From Bathynomus jamesi (Eukaryota > Arthropoda > Malacostraca > Isopoda > Cirolanidae), in NCBI GenBank assembly GCA_023014485.1, contig JAJOZX010002357.1, positions 582,501 through 646,500 of the forward strand: DNA of 64,000 nucleotides, given 5' to 3'. The notes under the pieces were generated by a model, which did not search any database, was not told the origin of the DNA, and worked only from the letters and a program-made list of their open reading frames with translations. The position numbers and the translations under genes are program-made. Positions 53,902 to 64,000 of the stretch are shown here, one piece after another; positions within the stretch are counted from its first letter, which is position 1; each line of letters begins with the position of its first letter.

Positions 53902-55579
53902 TTCTCTTTAACAATAAAAAAATTAATAATAATTTAAATTATTATATTATTATTATTATTACTACTACCTTCCTTCTCACATGTATTATTAATCTAAGCA
54001 CTGAAACTATTTATAATCTTTAGAAGTATTAAGCTTTCAGGAGAATAAGATTTCAGGAATTGTCATCCCACTGCAGTTATACCTCCATTATCAGTCCAAT
54101 TTTTACGTCTATGTGGATGAACCATCTAATCCTATACGTACAGATAATACAGTAGTAGTAATGCGGCAATCCAATTATACAATAAAATTATATAGATGAA
54201 TTAGAACACAAATGTCACACAATAAACAACCAAATGTTAAATTAAGTCATATATATGGTAATACTAATGAAAAAACACTAAACACAATTAAAAACTTGTT
54301 AAAAAGAAGTTTTTACAAAAACTTGGGTTTCAAGTATTTGAATAAGAGCAATATAAAGTAAAATTCATTGAAGAAAGTTTTAATACGTTGGAAGAGTGTT
54401 GTTAAAGACGCATTTTTGTTTTACGGAATTTGAATTGAAATCACAATCGAATTTTACTGAATTAGAACTTGTTTAATTTTCATTGTTTTGTAAAAAATGT
54501 AAAATTTTTTATGGCAAAGTTTAACTGAATGAAAGCATTTGTTATAGGTTTTAATATATTGTAATATATTTTTTAAAGGTTTCACTATATTCTTAGGTCT
54601 TAAAACATGCTTACAGACTTTGATAGGCACGCAGAGTTGAGTATGTTTTCATATATTTCGTTAAGATTTTTTACTGTGTTAAATTTCTTTTCAGCAGAAA
54701 TCAAAAACGGAATGAATGGTTTTGGTGAAAACCGAATACTGAGCAAAGGGCCAAAACACACTTTTTTTACTACGAAGCAAAGTACAGTATTAATTAAATA
54801 TACCTGTTTTTACGAATAGAACGACATTTGGTTATCCGTAAGTGCTGGCGAACTTACAAATATTAATTCTGAAGTTGATAGTAATTACGTCACTAATTAC
54901 ACTGCGTTATAAAGGAGGAAGGAGTACTTTTGGACTTCCACTCAGAATGGTGAATTATAAGTCCTATTAGCTTGTGGTAGATTTATCTACAGGACGTCCA
55001 AGGGAAAGTTATTATACAGATCCAGTGATAAAAACATTTTAACTAGAACTGATTTTTTATATAAGAAAACTTGTAACGTTCTTTATATTTTAATGGCAAA
55101 AAATTGTTGAAGCGACTTTGAATTTAAGAACATGACAAACGAATTTAGATCTCTATGGTTATGTGTTCAGGGGAGTTTTGCCAATGAAATCATAACTTTA
55201 TTTATCCACTTAGTTCACTGTTAACGTCTGGTACAAGACTATTATTACACTATGTTAATGACCGGTTAGGTTACTGTGAACGCCCGTTTAAGTTCCTCTT
55301 AATGTTTAGTCCAATAAATAATAGCACTGTTCAACAGAGTTTTTCTCCTTTTAATAAATGTTGGTGATTCTTATGTTCTTTTTTACGCTGATTACGAAAA
55401 TAAAAGTAGATTTTTTTGTATCACTCGCAGTTTTTGAGGGATTTGCAATTTAAAACCGTTTGAGATCGAGATAGCGTTCCACCGTTTGTATCATAATACG
55501 AGATTTATTGTCAGTCATTTATTTTGTATAAAATCTTTATATTATGCATATTATCACAGGCCTGCGAATGAGAACTTTG
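53901..55579. other. AT-rich stretch without genes
   Basis: Open frames here are short and featureless. A second ATT-rich patch is at 53940-53965. I see nothing else. Confidence 0.5.
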
Positions 55580-55775
55580 TATAATTAATGTAAAGAACGA
55601 CGCTGATCGGGGACCTTGGTGTAGTGGTTAGCATGTCCGACCGGCAATTGGATGATCCCGGGTTCGATTCCTGGGAGGTACTTCATTTTTCATTTGTTCG
55701 TTCTTTCTCCTCATCTTGTGCGGACGCTCTTCTACACAAGCGTCGTTCTTTACATTAATTATACTGTGTGTTGTT
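55580..55775 (+). repeat. tRNA-cored foldback element, left arm truncated
   Basis: A 19-nt remnant of the left arm (TAATGTAAAGAACGACGCT) precedes a tRNA-like core at 55610-55682: acceptor-like GGGACCT/AGGTACT, box A TGGTGTAGTGGTTAGC, a 5-bp anticodon-type stem TCCGA/TTGGA, box B GGGTTCGATTCC, T stem CCGGG/CCTGG. The right arm follows (CATTTTTCATTTGTTCGTT, CTCATCTTGTGCGGA, ACACAAGCGTCGTTCTTTAC). The cloverleaf has one base too many before the 3' strand and C at position 33, so it is not a normal tRNA. Confidence 0.72.
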
Positions 55776-55802
55776 TCCAGTTAAAATGTACCATTATATA
55801 TA

Positions 55803-56987
55803 TATATGATGCAAACCCACAGGGAAAAAGAAAAATTATTCCATTCCCTTCGTCAGGGAATGAAGGGAGAAGGCAAGATGACGAAAATATATACATATAT
55901 ACAACGGGACAGAGAAATAAAAAGATTAACACATGATTAACAAGAGTTAATTAAAAGAAAAAGGTATTTTAACAGGATATTGTCAATTTTATACATTCCC
56001 GCACTGTTATTGAAATTATTTTTAAAATGGATGAATGCACAGTCTAGAATATGCCTTTCAATTATATCTGTATTTTTAACGAGCGCTTTAGAACTATCCC
56101 GCTTGATACCATGATTACATCTGTACATATGGTTAAACAATGCATTAGAATTATTTGCTGTTCTACACACACATATTTATGCTGTTTTACCCTGCTATCT
56201 AACGTTTTTCCCGTTTGACCTATATATACTGAGTTACATTGTGTACATCCGATCGAACACACACAACCAACCGCATTATTCGGGCTATTCTTGATTAGGA
56301 GTGATTTAACAGTATTATTATACTTAAAGACTACACTGATACCAATTGCTTTTAGTAAAGTCGGAACTATTGAAAATTAACATGGTAAGGTAGGCTAGGG
56401 ATATTTTTACGCTCAAATTCCTTTACAGTTACACTATTATAATACTTATTCTTAGCTTATGAAATGAAATAAGATGACATAATTTAGTACCAATCTTCAT
56501 GATATTGCATAACTCGGAATCTAAAAATTCAGCACTGACAACCCTCAATGCTCTAAGAAACATAGTAGAGAAAATAGAAGATTTTATCGAGGGATGATGG
56601 TCAGAATAAAAATGCACATAAGAATTATTATTAATAGGCTTACGAAAAATTTCAAATTTGAACTGATTCAAGCATCTCCGAATTTTTAGATCCAGAAAAG
56701 ATAAGCATCCATCATTTTCTTTTTCAACAGTGAACTTAATAGATGGGACTAAATTATTTAGCCTACCAAGAAATAAGTTAACATCCAAATTGTTAAGCCA
56801 AAGGCATAAAACATCATTTATATACCTGTATCAAACAAGGTTAAAATTAACAATAGTAGGCCTTTTAACCTTGTACACCCTGACGAGGTGTACTTCTGAA
56901 TACACAAAAGGTCTTGGAATAATTCTTCTTTTTTCCTGTGTGTTTGCATCATTCATTCATTTCACGTATTTAATTGTGAAATTCATC

Positions 56988-56990
<3 letters not shown>
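55803..56990 (-). mobile_element. Penelope-like element PLE3, 5'-truncated
   Basis: Minus strand. The ends are inverted: GATGCAAACCCACAGGGAAA (55807) against TTTTTTCCTGTGTGTTTGCATC (split, ending about 56952), with outer ATTTAATTGTGAAATTCATC as in the solo end at 2.73 kb. The hammerhead region is decayed at both ends: on the left the part between CTGACGA and GGAAT is missing. (TA)n tracts flank it (56989-57026). Confidence 0.75.
55937..56868 (-). pseudogene. PLE3 reverse transcriptase end + GIY-YIG
   Basis: Minus strand from about 56868: YINDVLCLW (motif C with Asn for the first Asp of YxDD), LDVNLFLGRLNNLVPSIKFT, DGCLSFLDLKIRR, FRKPINNNSYVHFYSDHHPS (thumb), a broken linker, CSIGCTQCNSVYIGQTGKTL (VYIG core of GIY-YIG) and DSRVKQHKY. 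After a frame change: NALFNHMYRCNHGIK, DIIERHILDCAFIHF, NNSAGMYKID. Only the C-terminal half of the polyprotein remains. RT catalytic box mutated, so inactive. Confidence 0.83.
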
Positions 56991-57029
<39 letters not shown>

Positions 57030-57030
<1 letters not shown>

Positions 57031-57592
57031 GTTTATTACTTTTATTCACGCGATGCATGCCATTCCTTAAAATGCTCAAGCGAGCAAAAGCGTAGCTTTT
57101 CGGGATAACTACTGTAATGCCAATAATGAGGGATTTCACTATAACGACAAATGCTGCTATAGAGAAACAAAGCCAAAAACACATATAACTCATCAAGTGT
57201 AACATTACGCCATTTCATCGAATAAATTTTTCTCTCACACTTTGGATTTCTATAAAAATATAACTGAGGTAATGAGAGGCGTCACCGTGTCTTGGGCATT
57301 TGTGGGCGAAGCAAATTTGACGAGGGTGACAAAGTGATTGGTGATTCGTAGATAAATAGTACGAGTCAGTTAAGTCTTCAGCAGCTGCTTCTCATCGAAT
57401 TAGACAAGCACATACCTGTCAGGACATGCACATTCTTGTTTGTCATGTGTTAGAATTGCGCATTCGTGCTAATCTCTTACTCATTCTCGTGCATTGTTAC
57501 CCACCAGTTGACTGATTAAGTGTATTTAATTATTCATTTTGTTTTGGTATATGTTTGGTGAAAAAATAATGATTTGTGATATAAAAGTGAGA
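57030..57592 (+). other. Flank and probable 5' leader of copy B
   Basis: No gene. 57290-57592 precedes the ATG of copy B; no clear TIR found. Confidence 0.35.
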
Positions 57593-59220
57593 ATGTCTCG
57601 TAAGTGTACAAACAGCCCGACAGTTTTGTTTTGAGCGTGGTGAATTTACAACAAAATCTCAAAAGCAGGGTTTCATTCCTTTAATTAAGGTGTATGAACT
57701 TTATTTCAGTTGCAAAGTAGGAGATCAAGACAAAATCTGGGCTCTTCATGTATATTCTCTTTCTTGTGCAAGATCTCTGAGAAAGTGGTTAAGAGGTACT
57801 CATTCTTCAATGCTTTTTGTGGTCCCAATGTTATGGAGAGAACAAAGAGACCACTCGACTGATTGCTACTTCTGTTTAAAGAAGATAAGTGGACATTCCT
57901 CAAAATCTAAACATGCTATTCAGTATCTTAATTTACTGTCAACCATGCGACTGTGACGATTTGCCAGTACGAAAACCACCAAAGACATGGACATGATGAT
58001 GAACTTGATGATGAATCTCGTAATGAACCTTTGGACAGACAAGATGGCATGGATACACAATTTCAATCATCTTCATCGGATGAATCTCATTCAATTTCTC
58101 AGTCAGAATTAAATGATCTTGTTAGAGAGTTGAATCTATCTAAAAATCAGACTGAGCTCTTACTGTAGGTTCTAGATTAAAAGGTTGGAATCTCTTACAA
58201 AAGAGTGTAAAAATACTATTATTTCGTAAGCGTCAGACACATTTCACATCGTTTTTCTCTATGGAAAGTGGTTTAGTGTATTGTAATGATGTGAACGCTC
58301 TCATGGAGGCACTTGGTCGAGAGCACAATCCTAAAGAATGGAGGCTTTTTGTCGATTCATCAAAGTTCAATTTGAAAGCTGTACTACTGCACAACATTAA
58401 TGTCTATTTTTCGGTTCCGATTACACATAAAGTTCATATGAAGGCATCATATGACAATATGTAGTTACTTTTGAAGCATATTAACAATGATAAACACTCG
58501 TGACATATCTGTGGTAATCTGAAAGTGATTGCACTTCTCCTCGGCTTAGAGTTAGGATACACAAAGTTCTCTTTTTTCCTCTGCAAGTGGGACAGCCGAG
58601 CTAAGGGGAGTCATTCATTATACAGAGAAGGAGTGGCCACTTCGACAAAATTTGGCTCCACGACAGAAAAATGTTGCCCATCAACCCCTAGTAGATCCAG
58701 CCTAAAGTTTTCTTACCATCTCTCCATATAAAACTTGGTTTGATGGAAAATTTTGTAAAAACCATGAATAAAGACGGACCTGGATTTCTATATCTAAAAC
58801 AGAAGTTCCCTAGAATCAACAAAGCGAAAATCAAAGAAGGCATTTTTGTGGGACCACAGATCAGAGAAGTGATGAAAGATACTGCATTTCATGAGTCTTT
58901 GAATGAGGTTGAAAGAATAGCATGAAAAGCTTTTAACGAAGTGACTACGAATTTCCTCGGCAGCGTCAAATCAGAAAATCATGTTTACCTGGTAGAGCAA
59001 ATGCTCAGTGCTTACCAAACCATGGGGTGTAACATGTTTTTGAAAATGCATTTCCTGCACTCCCACCTGGACTTCTTACCATCAAACCTGGGCGCTGTCA
59101 GCGATGAGCATGGTGAAAGATTTCATCAGGATATACCAACCATGGAAAACGGTAGCAAGGAAGATATAGCCCTAGTATATTGGCAGACTACTGTTAGACA
59201 CTTATAAGAGAAGCCCCTAG
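57593..59220 (+). pseudogene. Unnamed repetitive ORF family, copy B
   Basis: From ATG 57593: MSRKCTNSP, frame break, YELYFSCKVGDQDKIWALH, LWREQRDHSTDCYFCLKKIS, acidic linker, SQSELNDLVRELNLSKNQTE, SGLVYCNDVNALMEALG, NPKEWRLFVDSSKFNLKAVL, VHMKASYDNM, LLLGLELGYTKFSFFLCKWD, MENFVKTMNKDGPGFLYLKQ, INKAKIKEGIFVGPQIREVM, NFLGSVKSENHVYLVEQML, FLKMHFLHSHLDFLP, SNLGAVSDEHGERFHQDIPT. At least six breaks. It parallels copy A over its first two thirds and adds the C-terminal part. Conserved Asp (FVDSS), Asp (CKWDSRA) and Glu (DEHGERFHQD) would suit a DDE enzyme, which is inference only. Confidence 0.65.
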
Positions 59221-60054
59221 TACTGGTTATAAGCGAAAATCAGCTGCAAAAACATTTTAGGTCAAGGTACTCTTCTTTTTTGTACGATTAAATATACCAA
59301 AAAAGTAAGAAAATCTGTCAATTTTCATTTGCATTTCCTTCGAAATTAGTGGGTGATAAAAACATATTGTTTTCAAATTCGTAATCAGAGTAAAAACGTA
59401 CATTGGAATCACATAAATTCATTCGAAGGAGGGAAAACAAGTTCTATTTTGTTGTTCAGTGTCGTCAGTCAAGAGGGCCAGAAATTGTCTTTGGCTAGAT
59501 TAATGTGGCCCACTGCTCAAACTCCTCTATTATTATTAATATCAGCAGCATCGGGAATCGAATTGGGTTTATCAAACTCTCCATCCGGTCACTACATCAA
59601 CAAACAAGTTATAAAAAAGCGCTTGCATGGAGTGAATGTCGATGAAAAGTTCAGCGGTAATTTTCCTGAAAGTTCCCCAAATATAAGATCTCGTGATAAC
59701 CATGCTAAGCAAAGAATAAAGAATCTAAGTGTGTTTTACCATGCAAAAGGATTTAATTTCGGACTAAACTGGGACAATATGCGTCTATTTATGATTTTGA
59801 AAGGGTTGTGGGGGCTGAGGTGGGGGGCCAGACCACTCGGTATCAGACTTTATACAAGAGCGGATTCTGTGCACGGTGTTTGAAAGCATGTAGAAGGAAG
59901 CGTATACAATTTCACATGGAATTTTGTCAAGTGGAATTTTCACTGCTTGGTTTTTAGATGTGCAAATAGAGGTTCTACACCAAGGCTTAAATTTAGTTGG
60001 GGCTCATTATTGTCTGTTTTTAACTAATTTGAAAAAACTCAAAATTATTTTTGT

Positions 60055-60121
<67 letters not shown>

Positions 60122-60276
60122 TGATTTATTCAGCTTAAATGCAAACAACTTGAGCTAAACCAACATTTTGTTCTCGCGCATCAGATAAAACCCTTTTTAG
60201 CGTTTTCATACCAACCTGAGCAGAGCAATAAATTACTAAAGAAAAAAAATTACGGCATAATTCTTTACGAAACTTT

Positions 60277-60329
<53 letters not shown>

Positions 60330-60330
60330 T

Positions 60331-60385
<55 letters not shown>

Positions 60386-60830
60386 TATTTGTTAGAAAGT
60401 AATATCGTATTGTGTCTTTATCTGTGATATATAAAACAAGGGCTGGTATAATCTTCTGATGCTAAGACATAGCTGGACATTGCCTCTTCTCTTCCCAGGT
60501 GGAATTCTCACAGGGGTGATAACCAAAAACGAATGGGAAACGGAATCATTTTGTCAGTAAAATCCCTTCATGTGGCTCTGCTGCCTTTGCCTTACAGTTT
60601 TCACTGGAATACCTTCTGTAAATAAAATTTGAGTTGAAAATATTAAGTTTTATGAAAGCAAATTACAAAACGAAATCTCCTTTAATTATTCTTTCTATTT
60701 AGAAGAATATTTTTGTTATATTTTTAATGTACATCATGGAAATTAAATAAATATTTTAATTTACATTAACCTCCATACCAGGATTCGAACTGAGGATACT
60801 CGAGTAGAAGTCGCTGGCTCTAAATCAATC
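59221..60830. other. No gene; partial SINE A and microsatellites
   Basis: 59472-59571 (minus) is a partial SINE family A (AATGTGGCCCACTGCTCAAA, CAGCAGCATCGGGAATCGAA). (CT)n at 60058-60116; (TA)n(GA)n at 60281-60381. A further tRNA-like box B (GTTCGAATCC, minus) lies at 60780-60792. Confidence 0.5.
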
Positions 60831-61100
60831 AGAACGGTCAGAAATTGGCACCTCGCTCAGGCCAGACGAACGCGTTCCCATTGCGCTAACTCTTGGATTA
60901 TGTTAAGCAGCATCATCGGGAGATGAACCCCCCGCTCTCATTATCTTCACTTCTCTTATAGGGAAACACGTCAGCATCGGTAGCTCAGTGGCTAACACCG
61001 TTTCCCTATAGTCGAAGTGAAGGTACTGAGGTCGGGAGTTCGAACCCCGATAATGGACAACATTATTTCGCCTGAGCACCGCGGCAGTTTCTGTCCCTCA
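60831..61100. repeat. Head-to-head pair of SINE family A
   Basis: The minus-strand copy (60831-60970) and plus-strand copy (60973-61100) are inverted, meeting near GGTAGCTCAGTGG. The plus copy has box-A-like GGTAGCTCAGTGGCTAA, TTTCCCTATAGTCGAAGTGA, box-B-like GGGAGTTCGAACCCC, and tail GCCTGAGCACCGCGGCAGTT. Confidence 0.75.
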
Positions 61101-61119
61101 AAAATTATTATTATTTCTA

Positions 61120-61218
61120 ATAGACAGAGTTTATTTCCACAACAGTTTCGATGCCCACTGGCATCCTCTTCGGGTGGATACAGAAAAACGAACTGTTGTG
61201 GAAATAAACTCTGTCTAT
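61120..61218. repeat. PLE-like terminal hairpin (solo end, family 4)
   Basis: 28-nt perfect inverted arms (ATAGACAGAGTTTATTTCCA... ) at 61120-61147 and 61191-61218 around a 43-nt centre containing a hammerhead-like motif. No coding region. Confidence 0.6.
61136..61178 (-). ncRNA. Hammerhead-ribozyme-like motif (solo PLE end)
   Basis: Minus strand: TCCAC (stem I, 61174-61178) pairs with GTGGA (61136-61140). CCGAAGA core (one change from CUGANGA), one unpaired G, stem II GATGCC/GGCATC closed by AGTG, then GAAA, then CTGTT with a minimal stem III (AC/GT). Six-pair stem II with correct placement makes chance unlikely. Confidence 0.5.
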
Positions 61219-61364
61219 AAGAGTGGGTTTTTATTATCATATTTTGACCTCCACGTAAAAAAAGTTACGTTTTTTGCATTTATGATTATTATTATTATTA
61301 TGGGAAAACACAACTCCAACTTAAGAGTGCGGGTTCGACTCCTGGTAGCGACCAATTTGCACTA

Positions 61365-61369
<5 letters not shown>

Positions 61370-61407
<38 letters not shown>
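61370..61407. repeat. (TA)n microsatellite
   Basis: Interrupted AT repeat. (ATT)n follows at 61620-61667. Confidence 0.92.
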
Positions 61408-61410
<3 letters not shown>

Positions 61411-61618
61411 ATCTTGCAAACGTTATTTGGAAAGAGGTTTCATAAAAAGTGAAGTGTTTTATCAGAGCTGAGCAAAATTGCTTATCCTGGTGTTGTTATG
61501 AAATATTTGGAATTAATGGGTCTGGAACAGCAAAAAAAAATATATATATTAGTATTAGTTAGAATACAGAAATGGAAGACTTACGATTTTAAAAAATTTG
61601 ACTCATTATGCAATAAAA

Positions 61619-61649
<31 letters not shown>

Positions 61650-61876
61650 TATTATTATTATTATTATTTTAGAGAATAATTATTTTATGCATAAATTGCG
61701 CTTAAAGAGTATATAGAGTAGTTCAAACTAAGTAACATTATTTACAATTGACTTGAAATACCATTAATTTTTTTTTTTTTATGCAAGAAGGAGGGGCCAA
61801 GGGCAAATGCCCGCAAAAGCGCCCCTCGCATAGAAGTAAAACACCGAAGAAAAACTGCGCAAAAAAGTGAGCAAAA

Positions 61877-62012
61877 TCCGTTTCTCTATAAGCGAAGTGA
61901 AGATACTGTGGTCGGGGGTTCGATCCTCGATGGTAATAGCTAATAATGATACAGGAATTAGCGCAATGGCTCGAATTAATGTGGCCTGAGCGCTGTGGCA
62001 GTTTCTGGTACT
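61877..62012 (+). repeat. SINE family A (copy without box A)
   Basis: Plus strand: GTTTCTCTATAAGCGAAGTG, GGGGGTTCGATCCTCGATGG (box B), AGGAATTAGCGCAATGGCTC, GCCTGAGCGCTGTGGCAGTT. The head upstream of the first block is missing. Confidence 0.7.
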
Positions 62013-62057
62013 TCCTGACTGATTATTTTATTAATACGGAAAAAATTTAAAACAACC

Positions 62058-62085
<28 letters not shown>

Positions 62086-62088
<3 letters not shown>

Positions 62089-62369
62089 AAGAACGACCGC
62101 TTGTGTAGAAGAGCGTTCCGCACAAGATGAGGAGGGAGAACGAGCAAATGAAAAATGAGGTACCTACCATCAGGACATTTGATTCCGCTCGTATGTAGGA
62201 GAATTACGAGTACTGACTAATCGGGTTCCTTGGTGTAGTGGTTAACATATCCGAACTGGCAATTGGATGATCCCGGGTTCGATTCCTGGGAGGTACCTCA
62301 TTTTTCATTTGCTCGTTCTCCCTCCTCATCTTGTACGGAACGCTTTTCTACACAAGCGTCGTTCTTTAC
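62086..62369 (+). repeat. tRNA-cored foldback element, both arms present
   Basis: Left arm 62086-62165 and right arm 62290-62369 are inverted over 80 nt (GTAAAGAACGACCGCTTGTG / CACAAGCGTCGTTCTTTAC). The core between them has a tRNA-like unit (62223-62298): box A TGGTGTAGTGGTTAAC, stem TCCGA/TTGGA, box B GGGTTCGATTCC. The last ~8 nt of the tRNA-like 3' strand form the start of the right arm. Confidence 0.78.
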
Positions 62370-62420
62370 ATTAATTATACTGTGTGTTGTTTGCAGTTAA
62401 TATATATATTATATATATAT

Positions 62421-62562
62421 GGTCAAAATATTCGCCAACCAATCCTAATTGCTAAACCAACCATTGGTTATACTAAACATTTAATTTTCACCATAAACAT
62501 ACGAACAGTTAGTACAAAAATGGCATGGTTGGGTTTTAATCCTTTATACTGGTTGGTGAATA
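62421..62562. mobile_element. Possible small MITE
   Basis: GGTCAAAATATTCGCCAACC and GGTTGGTGAATAGTGAACC are imperfect inverted ends about 140 bp apart. No clear target duplication. Confidence 0.35.
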
Positions 62563-63151
62563 GTGAACCACGCATTTTATTATTACTTTATATATTTTTC
62601 TCAGTATATTTTTAGGTTTGGTGTATCTACCATTTAAAACCATTGTAAATCAGGTAATTAAACATCCAATATAGAAATCTCCCACATTTTATTTAGTTTC
62701 AATTTTACGTAAAACAAAAATTAAGTTAAAAAAAATGCCTAAAATTAAAAACGCCAACACCGAATCTGGCCCGAAAAGAAAACTAACTAACTCATCTATT
62801 ACAACCAACCATGATAAGAATTAGCTCAACCTGCGTCCTTATACAAGTCACTGCCCATATACATCACACGTATAATAGAACGTTCTTTACGTCACAGTCG
62901 TCATTAATAATCCGTGACGTTCAAATAAAAGTAAGTAATAGCCTAAAAAATGCGTAACAAACGGAAATGTCGAAGCGAAATTCGCTCAAAGAAAGGCAAT
63001 AGTAAGAATTAGACATAAATTATCTTTCAAACGGGAATTTTCCATTCCTGAAATGAGAATGGGAATCGTTGCAAATTACACCAACGGATTCCCGTTTTAA
63101 TTAATGGCGGCAGAAGGTTTAATACTCGAAGTATAACAAACCAAACAGAGC

Positions 63152-63197
<46 letters not shown>

Positions 63198-64000
63198 ATC
63201 TGATGCAAGAAAAAGGGTTGGGGATGGGGGTAAGGGAGAGGGCAGTAAGAGCATTTAAGGGGAAAGAAAGTAAGAGAGGGAGAGAGTCAAAAGGGGAAAA
63301 CATTTTACGAACGGAGTGCGACAAAGCTAAATGAGAACGGTAAATAAAGCGGAGGAGAAATGAGAAATAATTGAAAGTATAAAGAAGAATAAATGAGAAT
63401 TGCAGTACATGGAAATGAAAAAGAAATGAAGTGCAGAAGATATAAATGAAGGTGAGAACGAAAAAGAACAAGAAAATTAAGTGAATTTGAGGAAAATTAG
63501 AAATAAAGAAAAACAAAATTACCCCAAAGAAAAGTTTGTTTACGGGGAAAAAAATAGGAAAATAAGAAAATGAAAAAACGGACGAATAAGGAGTTCAGCG
63601 ACGGCGTTCTTTGCACGATCCGTTGGCAAACGTTTACGACTGCCGACTTGACAAATGTGATTAATTTTCACGTGGTTAATTTCATTTTATTTACTTAAAA
63701 ACCCTATAATTGGACTCGCATGCCAACGCCGACCTACACACCCTCTCCATATATATATATATATGCTTGATATAACTAATCATAAGTCTCATTTTGAAGC
63801 AAAACAACGTATACAATGAGAACAAACCAACCAGATATAAGATATATGGTTTGAATGCAATATATTAATCTTTTGATAAAAATCACTTACAGTTCACTGA
63901 AGTGCAGTTATATCTATGTTAAATAGTCCAATTGGCAGTATTATTTGTATTTCTCTATTAATGTAACATAACAGAAATTGTAATATTATAATATTTATTT
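62563..64000. other. AT- and purine-rich stretch without genes
   Basis: (GA)n at 63154-63197, then about 400 nt that are strongly purine-rich on the plus strand (63198-63590). (TA)n at 63752-63765. No gene recognised. Confidence 0.5.

Noticed and set aside
55610..55682. Functional tRNA gene
   Set aside because: Extra base before the acceptor strand, C at the usual U33, and it recurs inside a foldback repeat.

Overview
This is nuclear DNA of an animal, most likely an arthropod and probably a crustacean. The evidence is indirect: very AT-rich sequence crowded with (TA)n, (AC)n, (GA)n and (ATT)n microsatellites, many interstitial arrays of the arthropod telomere word TTAGG, eukaryotic TATA/Inr and splice signals, and a transposon mix (Tc1/mariner, hAT, piggyBac-type MITEs, CR1- and RTE-like LINEs, Penelope-like elements, tRNA-derived SINEs) typical of large arthropod genomes. 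I see no confident host protein-coding gene, rRNA gene or functional tRNA gene. Almost everything recognisable is mobile or derived from mobile DNA.

Layout. 0.9-2.7 kb: a Tc1-type element with an intron-bearing, broken transposase. 2.7-2.9 kb: a Penelope (PLE) terminal hairpin with a hammerhead-like motif. 7.8-8.25 kb: a hAT MITE with an 8-bp target duplication. 8.7-11.5 kb: a nest of foldback elements with TTAGG-like cores. 14.1-18.5 kb: a Tc1 fragment, several large palindromes and an OTU-like pseudogene. 20.5-21.3 kb: a palindromic PLE end with a hammerhead in each arm. 22.4-32.4 kb: remnants of four LINEs, including a nearly complete CR1-like element (27.3-31.2 kb) carrying three younger insertions.

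37.5-42 kb: another foldback, SINEs, one copy of an unnamed repetitive ORF family and a Tc1/IS630-type element. 43.1-48 kb: a TATA/Inr promoter-like leader split by a nearly intact 3.75-kb hAT transposon with 8-bp target duplication. 48-53.2 kb: inverted tRNA-like units, TTAGG arrays, an 88-bp-arm palindrome, and a mariner-like element cut by a PLE that is itself cut by a TTAGG-bearing MITE. 53.5-62.4 kb: a SINE sharing its tail with the CR1 LINE, a second PLE, a second copy of the unnamed ORF family, and more tRNA-cored foldbacks. The last 1.6 kb is AT- or purine-rich with no gene.

The elements interact mainly by nesting, so a relative chronology can be read. Recurring themes are palindromic (head-to-head) organisation, TTAGG-like cores in non-autonomous elements, tRNA-like cores in foldbacks, and hammerhead-type motifs at PLE ends.
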